Origin: Varroa destructor
Taxonomy: Eukaryota; Arthropoda; Arachnida; Mesostigmata; Varroidae
Length of the DNA: 64,000 nt
Direction of reading: 5' to 3'
Assembly: GCF_002443255.2 (NCBI RefSeq)
Contig: NW_019211457.1
Coordinates: forward strand, 1,714,727-1,778,726
The notes below the pieces were generated by a model that had not been told where the DNA came from, did not search any database, and saw nothing but the letters and a program-made list of their open reading frames with translations. Of the stretch, positions 20,433 through 30,810 are shown piece by piece; within the stretch, counting starts at the first letter, position 1, and every line of letters begins with the position of its first letter. Made by a program: the position numbers and the translations under genes.

Positions 20433-20828
20433 ATGAAGAGTCTTGCCAGACCTTACCCAGCGCACGCATCAGCATTCACTGTATTTTCTCCCGCTGTCCT
20501 ACTCTCCCATCTCTCTCTTTCTGTGTGTGTTTTTCTCTCGGCGATTTTCTCTCCAACCAGTACTCCTTTTCCTCGACAACGGCAAATCTTCGGCAAAGGG
20601 CACGGCAAACCCAGCACTAGAACTGCTACCAGTGACTATAGCAAAGAACACAGAGTCGGTTTCCCCCATAGAGACTCGTCTCAGTTGCTAACCAGTCCTA
20701 GCCACGCTGGTGGCCTGTTTCTCCCGGAACCTCAGAATCCTACTTCTCTTCAAGCGTTACGGTTAGCCGCACTGCATGCGTGTCTCGTGTCTTCGTCACA
20801 AGCTTTCGTCTATTCTCAACGCGAGTGA
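20433..20828 (+). CDS. Candidate ORF, 131 codons, hydrophobic N-terminal segment
   Basis: ATG at 20433 in good context (A at -3). A hydrophobic stretch at about residues 16-40 (FSPAVLLSHLSLSVCVFLSA) could be a membrane anchor or signal, followed by a polar Ser/Arg/Thr-rich tail to TGA at 20826-20828. An alternative frame (20443-20691) is open over the same DNA, and its second half has more coding-like codons (KGTANPALELLPVTIAK). At most one is real. CT-rich DNA readily encodes Leu/Ser/Phe, so the hydrophobic segment is weak evidence. Confidence 0.15.
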   Translation: MKSLARPYPAHASAFTVFSPAVLLSHLSLSVCVFLSAIFSPTSTPFPRQRQIFGKGHGKPSTRTATSDYSKEHRVGFPHRDSSQLLTSPSHAGGLFLPEPQNPTSLQALRLAALHACLVSSSQAFVYSQRE

Positions 20829-21302
20829 CTGCTGCCCAGAAGCAGCACGCCCCTTCCATACGACGTGCTGCACAAAGGGGGTTCAGCACAACCCGAGAGA
20901 GTGAGAGACGGTAAAGATCCAAACGATAGACTCTGGGATCCAGGGCAGTAGACAGCAGGAAGTCTCCAGTGCAAGTGCATAGGGTAGTGGTTCACGGATA
21001 TGCCCGTTGTAGTATAGCGCGCGCACCAGCAGTAGTTTGGAAGGAGGGGACTACTCAGGATTTCGGGCGCCTTTCCTTTTGAGAGGACTTCTCTTAGGAC
21101 TTTTCTTCTACATATAGGAGAATAGCGTGTGCAACTGTTCCGCTTCGCCCCCTGTTTCTGTTCTAGCCCCCTATGGGCTAAGTGTAACCGTCTTGCTGGT
21201 TGGTTTGCATGTGTGTGCGTGTGTGTTGGGCCATGCAAGCCTTCGTAGCTGATTCTCTTGGCCAGAGCTTGGCATGCAGGAGACAAACTCTTCGTTGCTG
21301 CG

Positions 21303-21503
21303 ATGGAAGGACTCTGCCGCTGGCGACTGTCGCTGCTGACAGTGCTGTTAGCAGCAGCGTCAGCAGCGCCAACGGCGGGTACTCTGAGGCGAAATTTCGC
21401 GAGCAGATTCAGCCGCTTCAGCAATGATAGACGAAGAAAAATAAGGACGACAATGAGGATGAAAGCCTGGAGAAGGCGGGAGGTAGAGAGAGAGAGTAAA
21501 TAA
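21303..21503 (+). CDS. Candidate small secreted basic peptide, 66 codons
   Basis: ATG at 21303 has strong context (G at -3, G at +4). Residues 1-23 have the layout of a signal peptide: a charged start (MEGLCRWR), a hydrophobic core (LSLLTVLLAAASA) and a small-residue cleavage site before APTAG. The remainder is strongly basic with several dibasic and tribasic sites (LRR, DRRRK, WRRR), as in neuropeptide precursors or antimicrobial peptides, and has no cysteine. Stop TAA at 21501-21503. Caution: the Leu/Ala core comes from CTG/GCA-rich DNA, which gives similar hydrophobic frames on the opposite strand (21178-21372), so the signal peptide may be fortuitous. Confidence 0.25.
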   Translation: MEGLCRWRLSLLTVLLAAASAAPTAGTLRRNFASRFSRFSNDRRRKIRTTMRMKAWRRREVERESK

Positions 21504-23831
21504 GGAGAACGATAGATTTCGCTTAACTAGGGACTTAATAAAGCTTCGTTAGAGGACTTCCTGCTCTGGACCCTTGCGCATTCTGCCATCCCCTCCGCCC
21601 TCCGTGGTCTTTTAAAAGGAGGCGCGTCGCGCGCAAGGGCGCTACAAGGGCTTCAAGACAGGAAGACTGCTGTTGCTTGTGGTTGGAGATTAGAAACAGT
21701 GTGAGGGCCAAGAGAGTAAGAAATCTTTGGACGCTGTAGTTTACAGGGTTTACCGAATATGGCCGTGGCAGTCGGCGCTACCGGTCGTCAAAGTAAGAGC
21801 TAGGCAGTCAACTAGTATAGGCCTTAGAGTGCAGGAGATCGGAGGAGAACGCAGTAAGGAGTTAGGAACAGACTATTTCAAGGAGACTTTGTGGTACTCT
21901 GAGTAACTCGGCGACTAATTGGTCAAAACCTACAGATGGTGGAGTGGAGGCTAACATCAGGACAGAATGAGAAAGGGTACAGCTAAAGGGGGCAAGAGGT
22001 TGGAAGAGGAGGTGTGTAAGTAGGAAGAAGGATGGCAAGATCAGCGCAAAGCACGTCGACTTGATTTTCCGCCGGCATCAAGGTTTACTTCGCTAATTTG
22101 TTGGCAAAGCGGAGTCTTGCACGGATTCACGATAGTATGTATTTTGATAGACAAACATAGAATTGAGAATAAGGATGTTATGCAAGATAATGCAATTCAC
22201 CAAAGTTTCAGAATCAGCCCCACATTGAGGCGTTGCAATATTGCAAAATTTATGGGTAAAGGGATCTTATTGCTGGTGTATTTATAGTTGTCGGCTCAGA
22301 ATTATCCTGATCCTTCCTACATCTTATCTTGTAGTTAACATTTTTTTTTTTTTTATTTATAGGAGGTTTCAGTTTACAAAAAAAAAACAATAGTATAAGA
22401 CTCGGTGTTTTAGACTCGCCAACCTTCCTACGTTGCCCCAGTAACCCCACGCGATTTCGTTGGCCGTTTCCGTCTCTTTATATCCTTTCCCCTTTTTTAT
22501 TATAACCAGCAACCCATTTGTTACAAGCTAAATTACGCAATGCGTTTTAGCTTAAACTAGCATTGTAACAACAGACGATAAGAAGTCCGTTGATGATAAA
22601 CAATATTCATTCTCACTGGAGCATCCTTTTCTTTTGTCCTCCATCTAGCAGCGTTTTAGCGTTTGTCGGTGACCCTAAAAGTTAACCTAAATGAGGCGGC
22701 GGAGGGCACATAACGAAGGCAAAGTTCTCTATTTTAATGGCTATCTCAAGGGAAGAGAAAAACGACTTCGCCTTACGTTGAGCTCCAACGCGTCATCACA
22801 TAAAACTTACCTTTGCCTACATACCCGTGTTGTGCGGCCGCCAACCCGCATCATCATGTCAGACCTCATCCTTGCCCTACCATAGGAAACTAACTCTTCT
22901 AGTCAGTAACTAATACTAGTTTACTCGCGTCATTCGGCGGCTTTGCCCTTCATGGTCGCTACTTCTCTCTCTCAATGTCTCTCTTGAAGATCCATAGCAT
23001 CCATCGAGGAACACTCGTCATTAGTTTATCATGAAGCTCCCGGCTGCATAAGACTTTCGCAAGAGTTACTTTCCCCCAGAGGGTAACCATTTTTAGGCAT
23101 CGTCCGGCCGATGCATTAGCCGGACGTGGCAGCTGATGCTGGTTCCTATATATGCCGGTACAGGTATCCTGTAGCCCTCGTGCTGTTAGAGTGAAGCTTA
23201 CCCATCTGTCTAAAGAGTTCTACGTACATTCACTAGCAGTTTTGAACCGGTCATGCTAATTCAGGTTGCACTGGCACTTATGCACGCTGCTATTGATAGA
23301 GGAACTACCAGTCCTATCGTAGCGACAGCGCAAAGCAGTTATGTTAGTAGCTTTAATAGAAGTCACAATAGTTCAAAGGCAGGAGCAGTAGCCGTCGTAA
23401 CAAGCAAACACAAACGGTTAAGTTATCATAAGTAGCCCAGAAGAGGAAAAGAAAAACCTCGAGTTAAAATGGATCTACTAACCTAATCTTGCTAAAGCTT
23501 AACGTAACCTAGTTTAACCTAGGTCATCTGTTAAGCAGCAATTGCATCGCTCAGCACGGTAGCGGCACTAGGCCAGGCCTTCATTGTTCCCGTTTGACGC
23601 TTTGAGCTGGTATACGAAGAAGGCGGGTAGCAGTGGTAGGCAAATGCGCCAAACCTTGAAATCGGCCTATCTCGCCGACACAGTCGTTCGTTCGCGCTCA
23701 CGCGATGCATGTTTGTGTATCTGTAGAAAAAGGGTGCCATGAGCCGAGAAGAGACGAATCCCAAGTGTTCTTTCCACTTGCCCTTCTGGTAGAAATCGCA
23801 GGCTAGTACTAGCGATTAGGATAGAACAACG
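21504..23831. other. No gene seen
   Basis: GC-rich to about 22.1 kb, then AT-rich. Contains poly-T and poly-A runs facing each other (about 22340-22388) that could fold back. Short frames only. Confidence 0.4.
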
Positions 23832-25406
23832 ATGCACCGACAGTTGCACCACTATTATAGACGTATGTGTATAGTAGATACCTTCGACTGGCAAAGAGGG
23901 ATGTTGCCAATCACCATCAGTCGTCATCTCCATCTTTTCCATCGGTGCTATTGCTATGCCAACCTCAGACAGGCAAGTTTGGAAATGTTAACTAGGACAG
24001 TTAAAAGTGGTGAGGCACTGGTTATGTGCGGGGAGAATACACCCTGTTTCTCTCTCTACATCCTCCGTCCGTCGTTACCCGGCAAATTCTTTTTAAAAGT
24101 CCCCACGAATGGTCGGGGTGTCGCCTATAGCAAAAGTATTACAGGAAAATTACAGTCGGAATTTTGCAATAGAGAATCTCCGTGCCCCACACTACAAGCA
24201 TTTGTGGCTACCCCCGATTACCCCCCAAACATCCGATGATTGTTCCCCTCTAGTTCCGTTGCCGCTGCCACCACCTAGTAGAGTTGATCAAATTAGTGCC
24301 GTTGGAGCTGGTAGCTGCTGCTTTCACGTGTACTAACGAATGGCATTGCTGCTAAAGCATTCTATTGCCGACCGTGCAACGAGATATCATATTCCTTTCC
24401 GAAGCGTTCTCTTAGGTTATCCTTCATCACTCACCTTAGGTAGAGCAATAAGTTCTACTTCTTCACAAGATACACGCATGCAACCATCCTGTGCTTGGGT
24501 TACATATATGATAGGTATATCTAGTAGCAGAAACAGACAGATATGTGCTATGCACGTATTTACTACTCTGTCCTTTCGCTATGTATGTACAGCTTTCATT
24601 TTGTCAATGAATAAATTAGTGCTTTGGATCAGCCAAGCCCTGCAGCGCTTAATTCCTCTGATTCAATTCAGCCTAAAATTCGACGGTTTTGAGGTCAGAT
24701 GGACCAGCAGCTAAAAGCAGAGTTCTACTATGATTATCCACATTACACACATACTGTTGCTAGCTGGGGGCAACCCTCTAGTTCTGTTTTGTGCTGCCTA
24801 ATTAACTTATTAACTAGCAGACACTCAATAAGAGTTAAAAGATACGTGTGAAAGCATACGAGATTACTGAAGTAGAGTACCATCTATAAGGGCAGTCGTA
24901 AACCACGTATGGTAATTAAAAACCTGATGTATCGCGAATATCGACATTCGGATCCGGTATAGCACAGGGACAACTTCTTCTGTAACTATGGAACTCTTCT
25001 CTCCCAGTCCTGGGTTCAAGCTTTTGCATTGCCTATTTTTCGTTTGGGCTATACATCAGTAGCAAGTTACCACTTGTCGCTAGCAATTATGGTATTCAGT
25101 CTGCTGCGTGTATTGCCCCAACAATCTAAAACTATCTATCAACCTCAAGCGTTTACAAAGTACGAGCTTTTTCCAGTTATCCCTAATATGAGCACACCGC
25201 CAGCTGTGTGGGCCCACCAACACTCCGACACCAATTACTGCTTGTATGAAATATTCTTGTCAGCATCACCAGTTCTACGATCGGTTTATTATTCGACAGG
25301 CCTTCGAATACAGGTCGTCGATGAGCAAGTATCATGTGATCTGTTTTGGCATATAAACGAAACAGGTTGGAGCCTGTTACTGTTTATTTATAAGCTTCTT
25401 CCTTGA
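23832..25406 (+). other. Run of three adjacent plus-strand open frames, nature unknown
   Basis: Frames at 23832-24239 (135 codons, ATG with A at -3), 24340-24714 (124 codons, ATG) and 25089-25406 (105 codons from ATG, open from 25029) follow each other on the plus strand in phases 0, 1 and 0. None has a recognised motif, signal peptide or clear splice sites. Three such frames in a row could be a decayed element with frameshifts, or chance in DNA with few stops. No terminal repeats were seen at the edges. Confidence 0.2.
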
Positions 25407-26614
25407 AAATTCAAATTTGGCGCCAGTGAATCGCGTATCAAACGATGCGTCCACCTGCAGCTAGCGCGGCTCGATCCTCATCGACATTATCGAGAGTCAA
25501 TGAACTAATAGGCATATGGCGCACCCCCCAAACACACATCACGTGTCGATGCGTGATACTATTTTCGATTTGATACCCATCAGGGAGGGATGCAGCCATT
25601 GACTGGGAAGGACCGTCGATTGCAATAGTGCAATAGAACTGAATAATTTCGTTGTTGACATAGCACGATAAGGTGCCATTGATCCGCTATAATGGCGCTT
25701 GTGTCGGGAAAGGCGTTGTCATGGATCACTTTCAGATTTAATGGTCGATAGCGCTGGGCAAGTGAAACGAAGTAAGCGGACGATAATTAAGTTAGCCCAG
25801 CAAGTGATTTGATTGATCAACACGAGGTGAACCGGAACCACCAGTAAATTTACTAACCGACTATATGACAAGTTCTACATTCAGCCTAGTCAAAGTACCG
25901 CTGCATTTTGCCAAGGAACATTATTCATCCTTCTCTTGATTCTGAATAATGTCACACACGAAGGATTTGAACTTATCCGTGTGTTTTAGTCGAAAATCGT
26001 GACGGTTTTTGTCATAGTGTTCGATAAACTAATTCTAACATTTAGTAACAACATGAAAACCAGTAAGCCTTAACCGAAGACTAGACACAGAAGAACCTAG
26101 AAGGGGTAGTTCAGCTTCGAACAGCCTCGGCCGAGCTTCAATAACGGAACTATATGGCCAAATTTTAGAACAGAAAATTGCAGCAGCAGCAGGATCCTGA
26201 TGTTATTTGAAAACAGTGTTTACTTAGATTTAGCAATTATCTCGTATATCATCCGTTCCGTTTAAATATGCATATATCATACGCAAAGACAGTGAATTTA
26301 TTTACAGTGAAAAATCATAATTTATACCTACTGATAGTATATGATCTATAAACTCTTTTGCAACGCCTCTCTACCTGTGCACTGGGGCTGTACTAGCCTA
26401 CATTGTGGTTGTCCTCGATAATTGACTAGCGCCTTATACCGACTAGCCTTCTGTGTGCACCACGTAATCGGGGTTTAGAGTTCTTAGCAAGTATTCAATA
26501 ACGTAAATGGCAAGCAGGGATTTGTTCGATAGAATAAGACTTACCAGTGAGTATACAGCAATATACCAACACGATGAAAAGATGCGTGGATGACTTTTTT
26601 TTCTGTGTTCACAG
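25407..26614. other. No gene seen; AT-rich
   Basis: Only short frames. The end (26590-26614) is the pyrimidine tract of the next candidate exon. Confidence 0.4.
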
Positions 26615-26759
26615 GATCGCACGCCTTAGGTTGCGTTAGGGTCTCTGCAGTGACTATCCTTCGCTTGGATATCTTTCCCAAAGTAAACGGGCCTAGAGTC
26701 TTACTTCAACTCCTCCCGAATAGATGCTCGCTTGAACCGTTGATTACACCCAAGATGAG
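26615..26759 (+). CDS. Candidate internal exon, 145 bases, strong splice sites
   Basis: Both boundaries are close to consensus: a pyrimidine tract with eight T and ttctgtgttcacag ending at 26614, and ATGAG|gtaagtaag beginning at 26760. The length is typical of an animal internal exon. Two frames have early stops. The third, from TCG at 26617, is open throughout and encodes a Leu/Val/Pro-rich peptide containing LDIFPKVNGPRVLLQLLPN. It could instead be a noncoding exon. No family recognised. The downstream frame at 26890-27183 is open but shows no acceptor. Confidence 0.3.
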
Positions 26760-27866
26760 GTAAGTAAGAGGGCCGCACGCTCCTTTAGCGTTACTCAGGC
26801 ATTTCCCGCTGTGGCAGTGACCTCACTCTCCCTGCGGAACACCTTACCTCATTTCGACAACCTCGGCCGATCCAATCCAATGAAGTCCAATGAGGAGTCG
26901 AATGAGATGCATGGCGTGCGACAGGAACATTAGGTTCAATGGTTTGATGTTGCCTTGCCTAGGCCAGACCTTTGTGTGTTCCCCGAGTGGTGTAAGGGGT
27001 TCCGCAGAGGTTTGTCACTCGCCAGGCAATATACATTGTCTCAATGGTGATCCCCACATTGCAGGCATGGAAGGAGTTGCTAGACCCGAAGAGTATCCAA
27101 GCGGCATCTCACGATACTTCCGAAGAACAAAGAAATCAAAGAAGGGATTCTCGTTCCACCTCAAGGATCCGTCCAACGCGTGAAATATCAGCGACAGAAA
27201 ATATAGTTCATTAGCATTGTTTAAAATAAGTAATGCATAAAGAACTGGGTGTGTTTTTGCTTCGGTGAATGAATAACGATGTGGACAAAAGAGTCCTTAA
27301 AGCGGCTGCTCGATCAGTTATTATTCAAATCGATTAAACTGTTTATAAAAGTCTTTATTCGATGTCCTTCTGTCGAGTAAATGAGGCGCAAAGGTCGCAA
27401 AGGACCTTGGTTAGCTTATCCCACTCCTATAGCTTCAATTGACCACAGCTATTGCAAATCTCCTCCGATTCGACCGCACCCATTACATTGGTGACCAATG
27501 TGAATATTCCGGCTTGGTGTTCATCATATTTCACGCAATGTGAGATTTGTGGGTTGCTGGCCATGCCTTGTTTCTTGCCTAAGTAGATCCCAAGCGTAAA
27601 CGCCAAGCATTTCGAAGGCTAACAGGGTAGTGGTAGACTTTGTTGTTAAGCAATGTTTCATGCACACTTATCGAATACCCTGTCTCTTGTATTGACCCTG
27701 CTACCAGCCAGGGTTTTTTTTATTGACATTGACCGAACGATACCCTCTCGTCCTCGCAGCTTGGCTGACTTCCTGATTTTCGTAAGTTCCACTTGTTCCA
27801 GATTTCTGAATCAGACACTTTTAGATTAAGTAGCGCCTCGTCTTTCGTACCGTCCGTAGTTGGGTT
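26760..27866. other. No confident gene; one unsupported frame
   Basis: The plus frame at 26890-27183 (97 codons) ends in a basic, coding-like tail (RYFRRTKKSKKGFSFHLKD) but no splice acceptor or well-placed start was found. The rest is AT-rich. Confidence 0.3.
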
Positions 27867-28172
27867 ATGTGTGAACCTCTTCTTGGCTTGATACTGTTCG
27901 CAATAGTGATGAGCATCGATTTTTTGTTGACAACGAAGACGATTACTTTGACGATTACCGCTTTTATTTCACCTCGCAACCTTTTTGTCGTCATTGTCAT
28001 TGGCGACATTTGTCGACCACCCCAGAGTTCTTCTCGAGGCACTTTCCTGAGTCCCTCCTCGACTTCCCCGAGTCGGAAGACCCCTGCCTTCTTGGACCCA
28101 CAAAAATACACGAAACCGGCACTCCCTTATTCGGCATCATTGTTACCCGCAGCATTAGTGTATGTATGCTGA
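27867..28172 (+). CDS. Candidate ORF, 101 codons, two hydrophobic segments
   Basis: ATG at 27867 (G at -3) opens to TGA at 28170-28172. Residues 5-20 and about 36-48 are hydrophobic (LLGLILFAIVMSID; NLFVVIVIGD), then the peptide becomes Ser/Pro-rich. The opposite strand is also open. No recognised family. Chance openness is likely. Confidence 0.13.
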   Translation: MCEPLLGLILFAIVMSIDFLLTTKTITLTITAFISPRNLFVVIVIGDICRPPQSSSRGTFLSPSSTSPSRKTPAFLDPQKYTKPALPYSASLLPAALVYVC

Positions 28173-29338
28173 AAAGATAAAAAAGAAACAGTCAATGATA
28201 AGGAAAGGAAGGATAACGATAGATGCGCGACATCAAGTTATGATTGATTGCCGCTGATCCAGCTTTGCTTGAATGCTTATCTCGTCCAACTTCTTCCTTT
28301 TCGCTTTCCTGCGACTTATCTTAAGTTTACTTCAGGACAAGGCGATCCTCATTAGATGCGTGGAGTCAGGAAGGGAAGTATGCGACGTCTGCTCACACCG
28401 CAGCCGCCAAATGCAATGACCGGCCATGCTAAGCGTCAGAAGGTGGGGGTAATCGCGACGATTATCATGTGATTGGTCACAACTAAGCTTCGGCTTTTAT
28501 TATACTGTCTACTCAACGCCGCCGTCGCTGATTCGAATTTAATCATTTTTTTAATAAAACTTTATTCAGAAAAAAAAACTTACAGCTACGCTTCTGCTGC
28601 TACACGGAAATACAACATATTTGTACCACCTACATGAAAATATAAAGAGTCCCAAATATACCTTATATCTGCTATCGATGTTGGTATGTCTGTTGCTTAT
28701 GGACTGTTTGGGAAATGAGCTGGTGCGTACGACTCTAGCAGCACTTAGTTACTTCATGAGCCTATTTCGCGCCATTTTTTGGGATTGAAAATAAATCGGA
28801 AGTAATTGTTATTACTGACGAAGTTGGCAAAGAATAAACTGCGGCGCATCTTAAAGCATATCGCTTGAGTTTTTTTATTTCGTTGAACGGGACTTTGCTT
28901 GCCTGATTTGTCTTACTGGCGAGCTTTCGAAACGCCTTCGATCTCCGCGTTTGTTTGTTGAGCCGCTGCCATCGGTGGCAGACTCTTTGGAGATCAGTCG
29001 CTAGGAGCCTAAAAGAGCACGAAACCGTCTGAAGGGCCGACCAATCATTACTAAATGAAGTCCAGTACCCTCACTCACTGTCACAGCCTCTGTCTCAGGG
29101 GGGCTTGCCGCTCCGGGCAAATCCTCTACTCTGAAAGGCAGCAAGCCGTTCTCTGCGAGTTCAGCAGCCACATCCGAAGAGAGAAAATGGGATGATATAT
29201 AAGGTGTATATATATATAAGGTAGAGAATTTATACGAATAGCCCGTGGGACGGAAGGGTAGACGGCTGACGAAAGAACATTGCTTTCGTGGAAAGGGCTA
29301 GCTGAGCAGAGCTGGGTGACTAGCAGTTCATCGTGTAG
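28173..29338. other. No gene seen
   Basis: AT-rich with a GC-rich end. The stretch at 28221-28251 resembles 29440-29467 (shared agatgcgc plus a 16-base identical word), which may be a diverged duplication or chance. Confidence 0.35.
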
Positions 29339-29806
29339 AACGCGACCGGCGGCGGAAAGGGAGGCAGAAGGGGCGGAGGGCGCTCTTGGGAAGTGAGAAA
29401 AGATCTGCTAGACGATGAGGCAAAGTATAGAGCAGCCAAAGATGCGCAAAAAGTTATGATTGATTGCGCCCCCTTGGCGCCTCCGTTATCCCCCATTTGT
29501 TCATTGCTTCACCAACTAGCGCGCAGCCCAGTAATATTCCCTCGCCACTGCTTGTATGAAATCCTTCCAGGGGCATCTTCGTTCGGTCCTCGCTGCTATC
29601 CGCAAGCCATAATACTCTGTCGAAATGATGGCGCTGGTGGCGGTATCGGCAAGAGTCACTTCAGGCCGACCACAGGCCAAGTTTCGGAGGCCGGTCGTTT
29701 TCGTCCTTCCTTGTTAGCTAAGGCTCATCAAAACGATATTAACATGGCGCAACAAGGACGACAAGACTATGGCTGGCCTAACCACAAAAGACAGTCCGAC
29801 GTTTAG
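29339..29806 (+). CDS. Candidate coding exon, 155 codons plus stop
   Basis: The frame opens after a TAG at 29336-29338 that is itself part of an acceptor-like ttcatcgtgtag, and closes with TAG at 29804-29806. Codons are strongly purine-first. The start is Gly/Arg-rich (GGGKGGRRGGG), then a charged helix-like segment (KDLLDDEAKYRAAKDAQK), a hydrophobic/Pro part, a Gly-rich GAGGGIGK segment, and a polar tail (GRQDYGWPNHKRQSDV). The GAGGGIGK resembles a nucleotide-binding loop only superficially: a Walker A motif needs GxxxxGK[ST], and GAGGGIGKS fits the letters, but no Walker B or other partner is visible. An internal ATG lies in the middle of the helix-like segment. No family recognised. Confidence 0.3.
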   Translation, partial: NATGGGKGGRRGGGRSWEVRKDLLDDEAKYRAAKDAQKVMIDCAPLAPPLSPICSLLHQLARSPVIFPRHCLYEILPGASSFGPRCYPQAIILCRNDGAGGGIGKSHFRPTTGQVSEAGRFRPSLLAKAHQNDINMAQQGRQDYGWPNHKRQSDV

Positions 29807-30016
29807 GAAAAAGAAAGTAAAAGGCAGCCTATAATCAGAGTACTGCACATCATGTTTTCTAGCTAAATTGGATATCGACTCTGAAATATTGTCGCTAGGT
29901 GATTTTATTTTATAATACAGATTTCATTTAGAACTAGAGATTTCCAGCTGTAGTGAAAACTGCCGATGCACTCCTTAATTTCGGTAACTTGAATATGGAT
30001 ATACTTTAATATGTAG

Positions 30017-30258
30017 CTAGATCCGCGACGGGACATCTCGTTGGATGGTTTCATCCCCCGTTGTACTGGCAAAACGGAACGCTTTTCTGCACTGGCGCTA
30101 CTGAAGGTGATGCACCAGGTCACCAGGTATTGGTCAAAAAGGTTTCAAATTGGTTCGAGTCATTAGCAGCGAGAACTTCGCAAGTCGGCGCGGATTATCG
30201 CCTATGCTATCGCTATCGTTTCAGTGGTTTGCGGCTCGCTACATGTGACCTGCTATGA
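30017..30258 (+). CDS. Possible terminal exon, 79 codons plus stop
   Basis: An AT-rich acceptor-like ctttaatatgtag ends at 30016. The frame then stays open to TGA at 30256-30258 with coding-like codon use; the peptide contains several aromatic residues (GWFHPPLYWQNGT; DYRLCYRYRFSG). No ATG. Same strand as the candidates at 29339 and 30631. Confidence 0.16.
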
Positions 30259-30630
30259 TTCAGCAGGTCGTTGTTGCAGAGGGATAAGCAGTTGGAACGG
30301 CAGGTAGCAACGGAGTGAATGTGAGACCAGCTGATCAAATTGATTGGGCTTGAAGTAAAGGGAAAGGAGCGGATCAGGACAGAGGAGAGCTTCACGAGGT
30401 AGCCCGGGTGGAAAGAAGGGGTTCGTAGAGCGTAGTGTCAACCTTTCTCTGTTCTGCTATGCTTCTGCCATAGACTCCAGAATCTCAGTCGAACCGATTC
30501 TGATTGGAGGAAGACTGCTTATCGTATCATGCCGTACGCTACGCTACATAGATACGACAGCGGGGTCGAGGTTGTCGATGTTCCTCTGTCTGCCCAATGA
30601 GATCGCAAATTAACGGCGGGAAACTGCAAG

Positions 30631-30810
30631 ATGTGGGTGGAGGCAGTCGTCGACTACACAGAAGAAGATCGGTATAACCCCGTGCGGGATTGGTTTGAGT
30701 GTGAATCAGTACGAAATGAATTTAATGGACGCTTCTTAGCTGTCTCCACCGCCATTCGCACCATCTTTTTGTCCATACAGTCGTCCTATGAGCAGCGGGT
30801 ATTAGTGCAG
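30631..30810 (+). CDS. Candidate first coding exon, 60 codons, ATG to donor
   Basis: ATG at 30631 with A at -3; sixty open codons end at CAG, followed by a donor gttagtg at 30811, leaving phase 0. Read-through would meet a stop within five codons. The peptide is acidic and aromatic at the start (MWVEAVVDYTEEDRYNPVRD), then has a mixed amphipathic segment (FLAVSTAIRTIFLSIQSSY). Balanced composition suggests a folded domain, but I do not recognise it. Confidence 0.25.

Noticed and set aside
20433..20828. Treating the 131-codon frame as a secure gene
   Set aside because: CT-rich DNA produces the hydrophobic segment and a second frame is equally open; kept only at low confidence.
20816..21424. 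202-codon minus-strand frame over the secreted-peptide candidate
   Set aside because: Its start is a non-ATG codon in the longest reading and composition is patchy; looks like an antisense shadow of stop-poor GC-rich DNA.
24960..25023. tRNA-like A box (TAGCACAGGGA) and B-box-like GGTTCAAGCTT
   Set aside because: The B box lacks the closing CC and no stems pair; weaker than the 42.6 and 51.0 kb cases.
28221..29467. Shared 16-base word (AGTTATGATTGATTGC) at 28236 and 29452, and another between 25236 and 29547
   Set aside because: About one 16-base match is expected by chance between positions of a 64 kb window; the flanking similarity is short.
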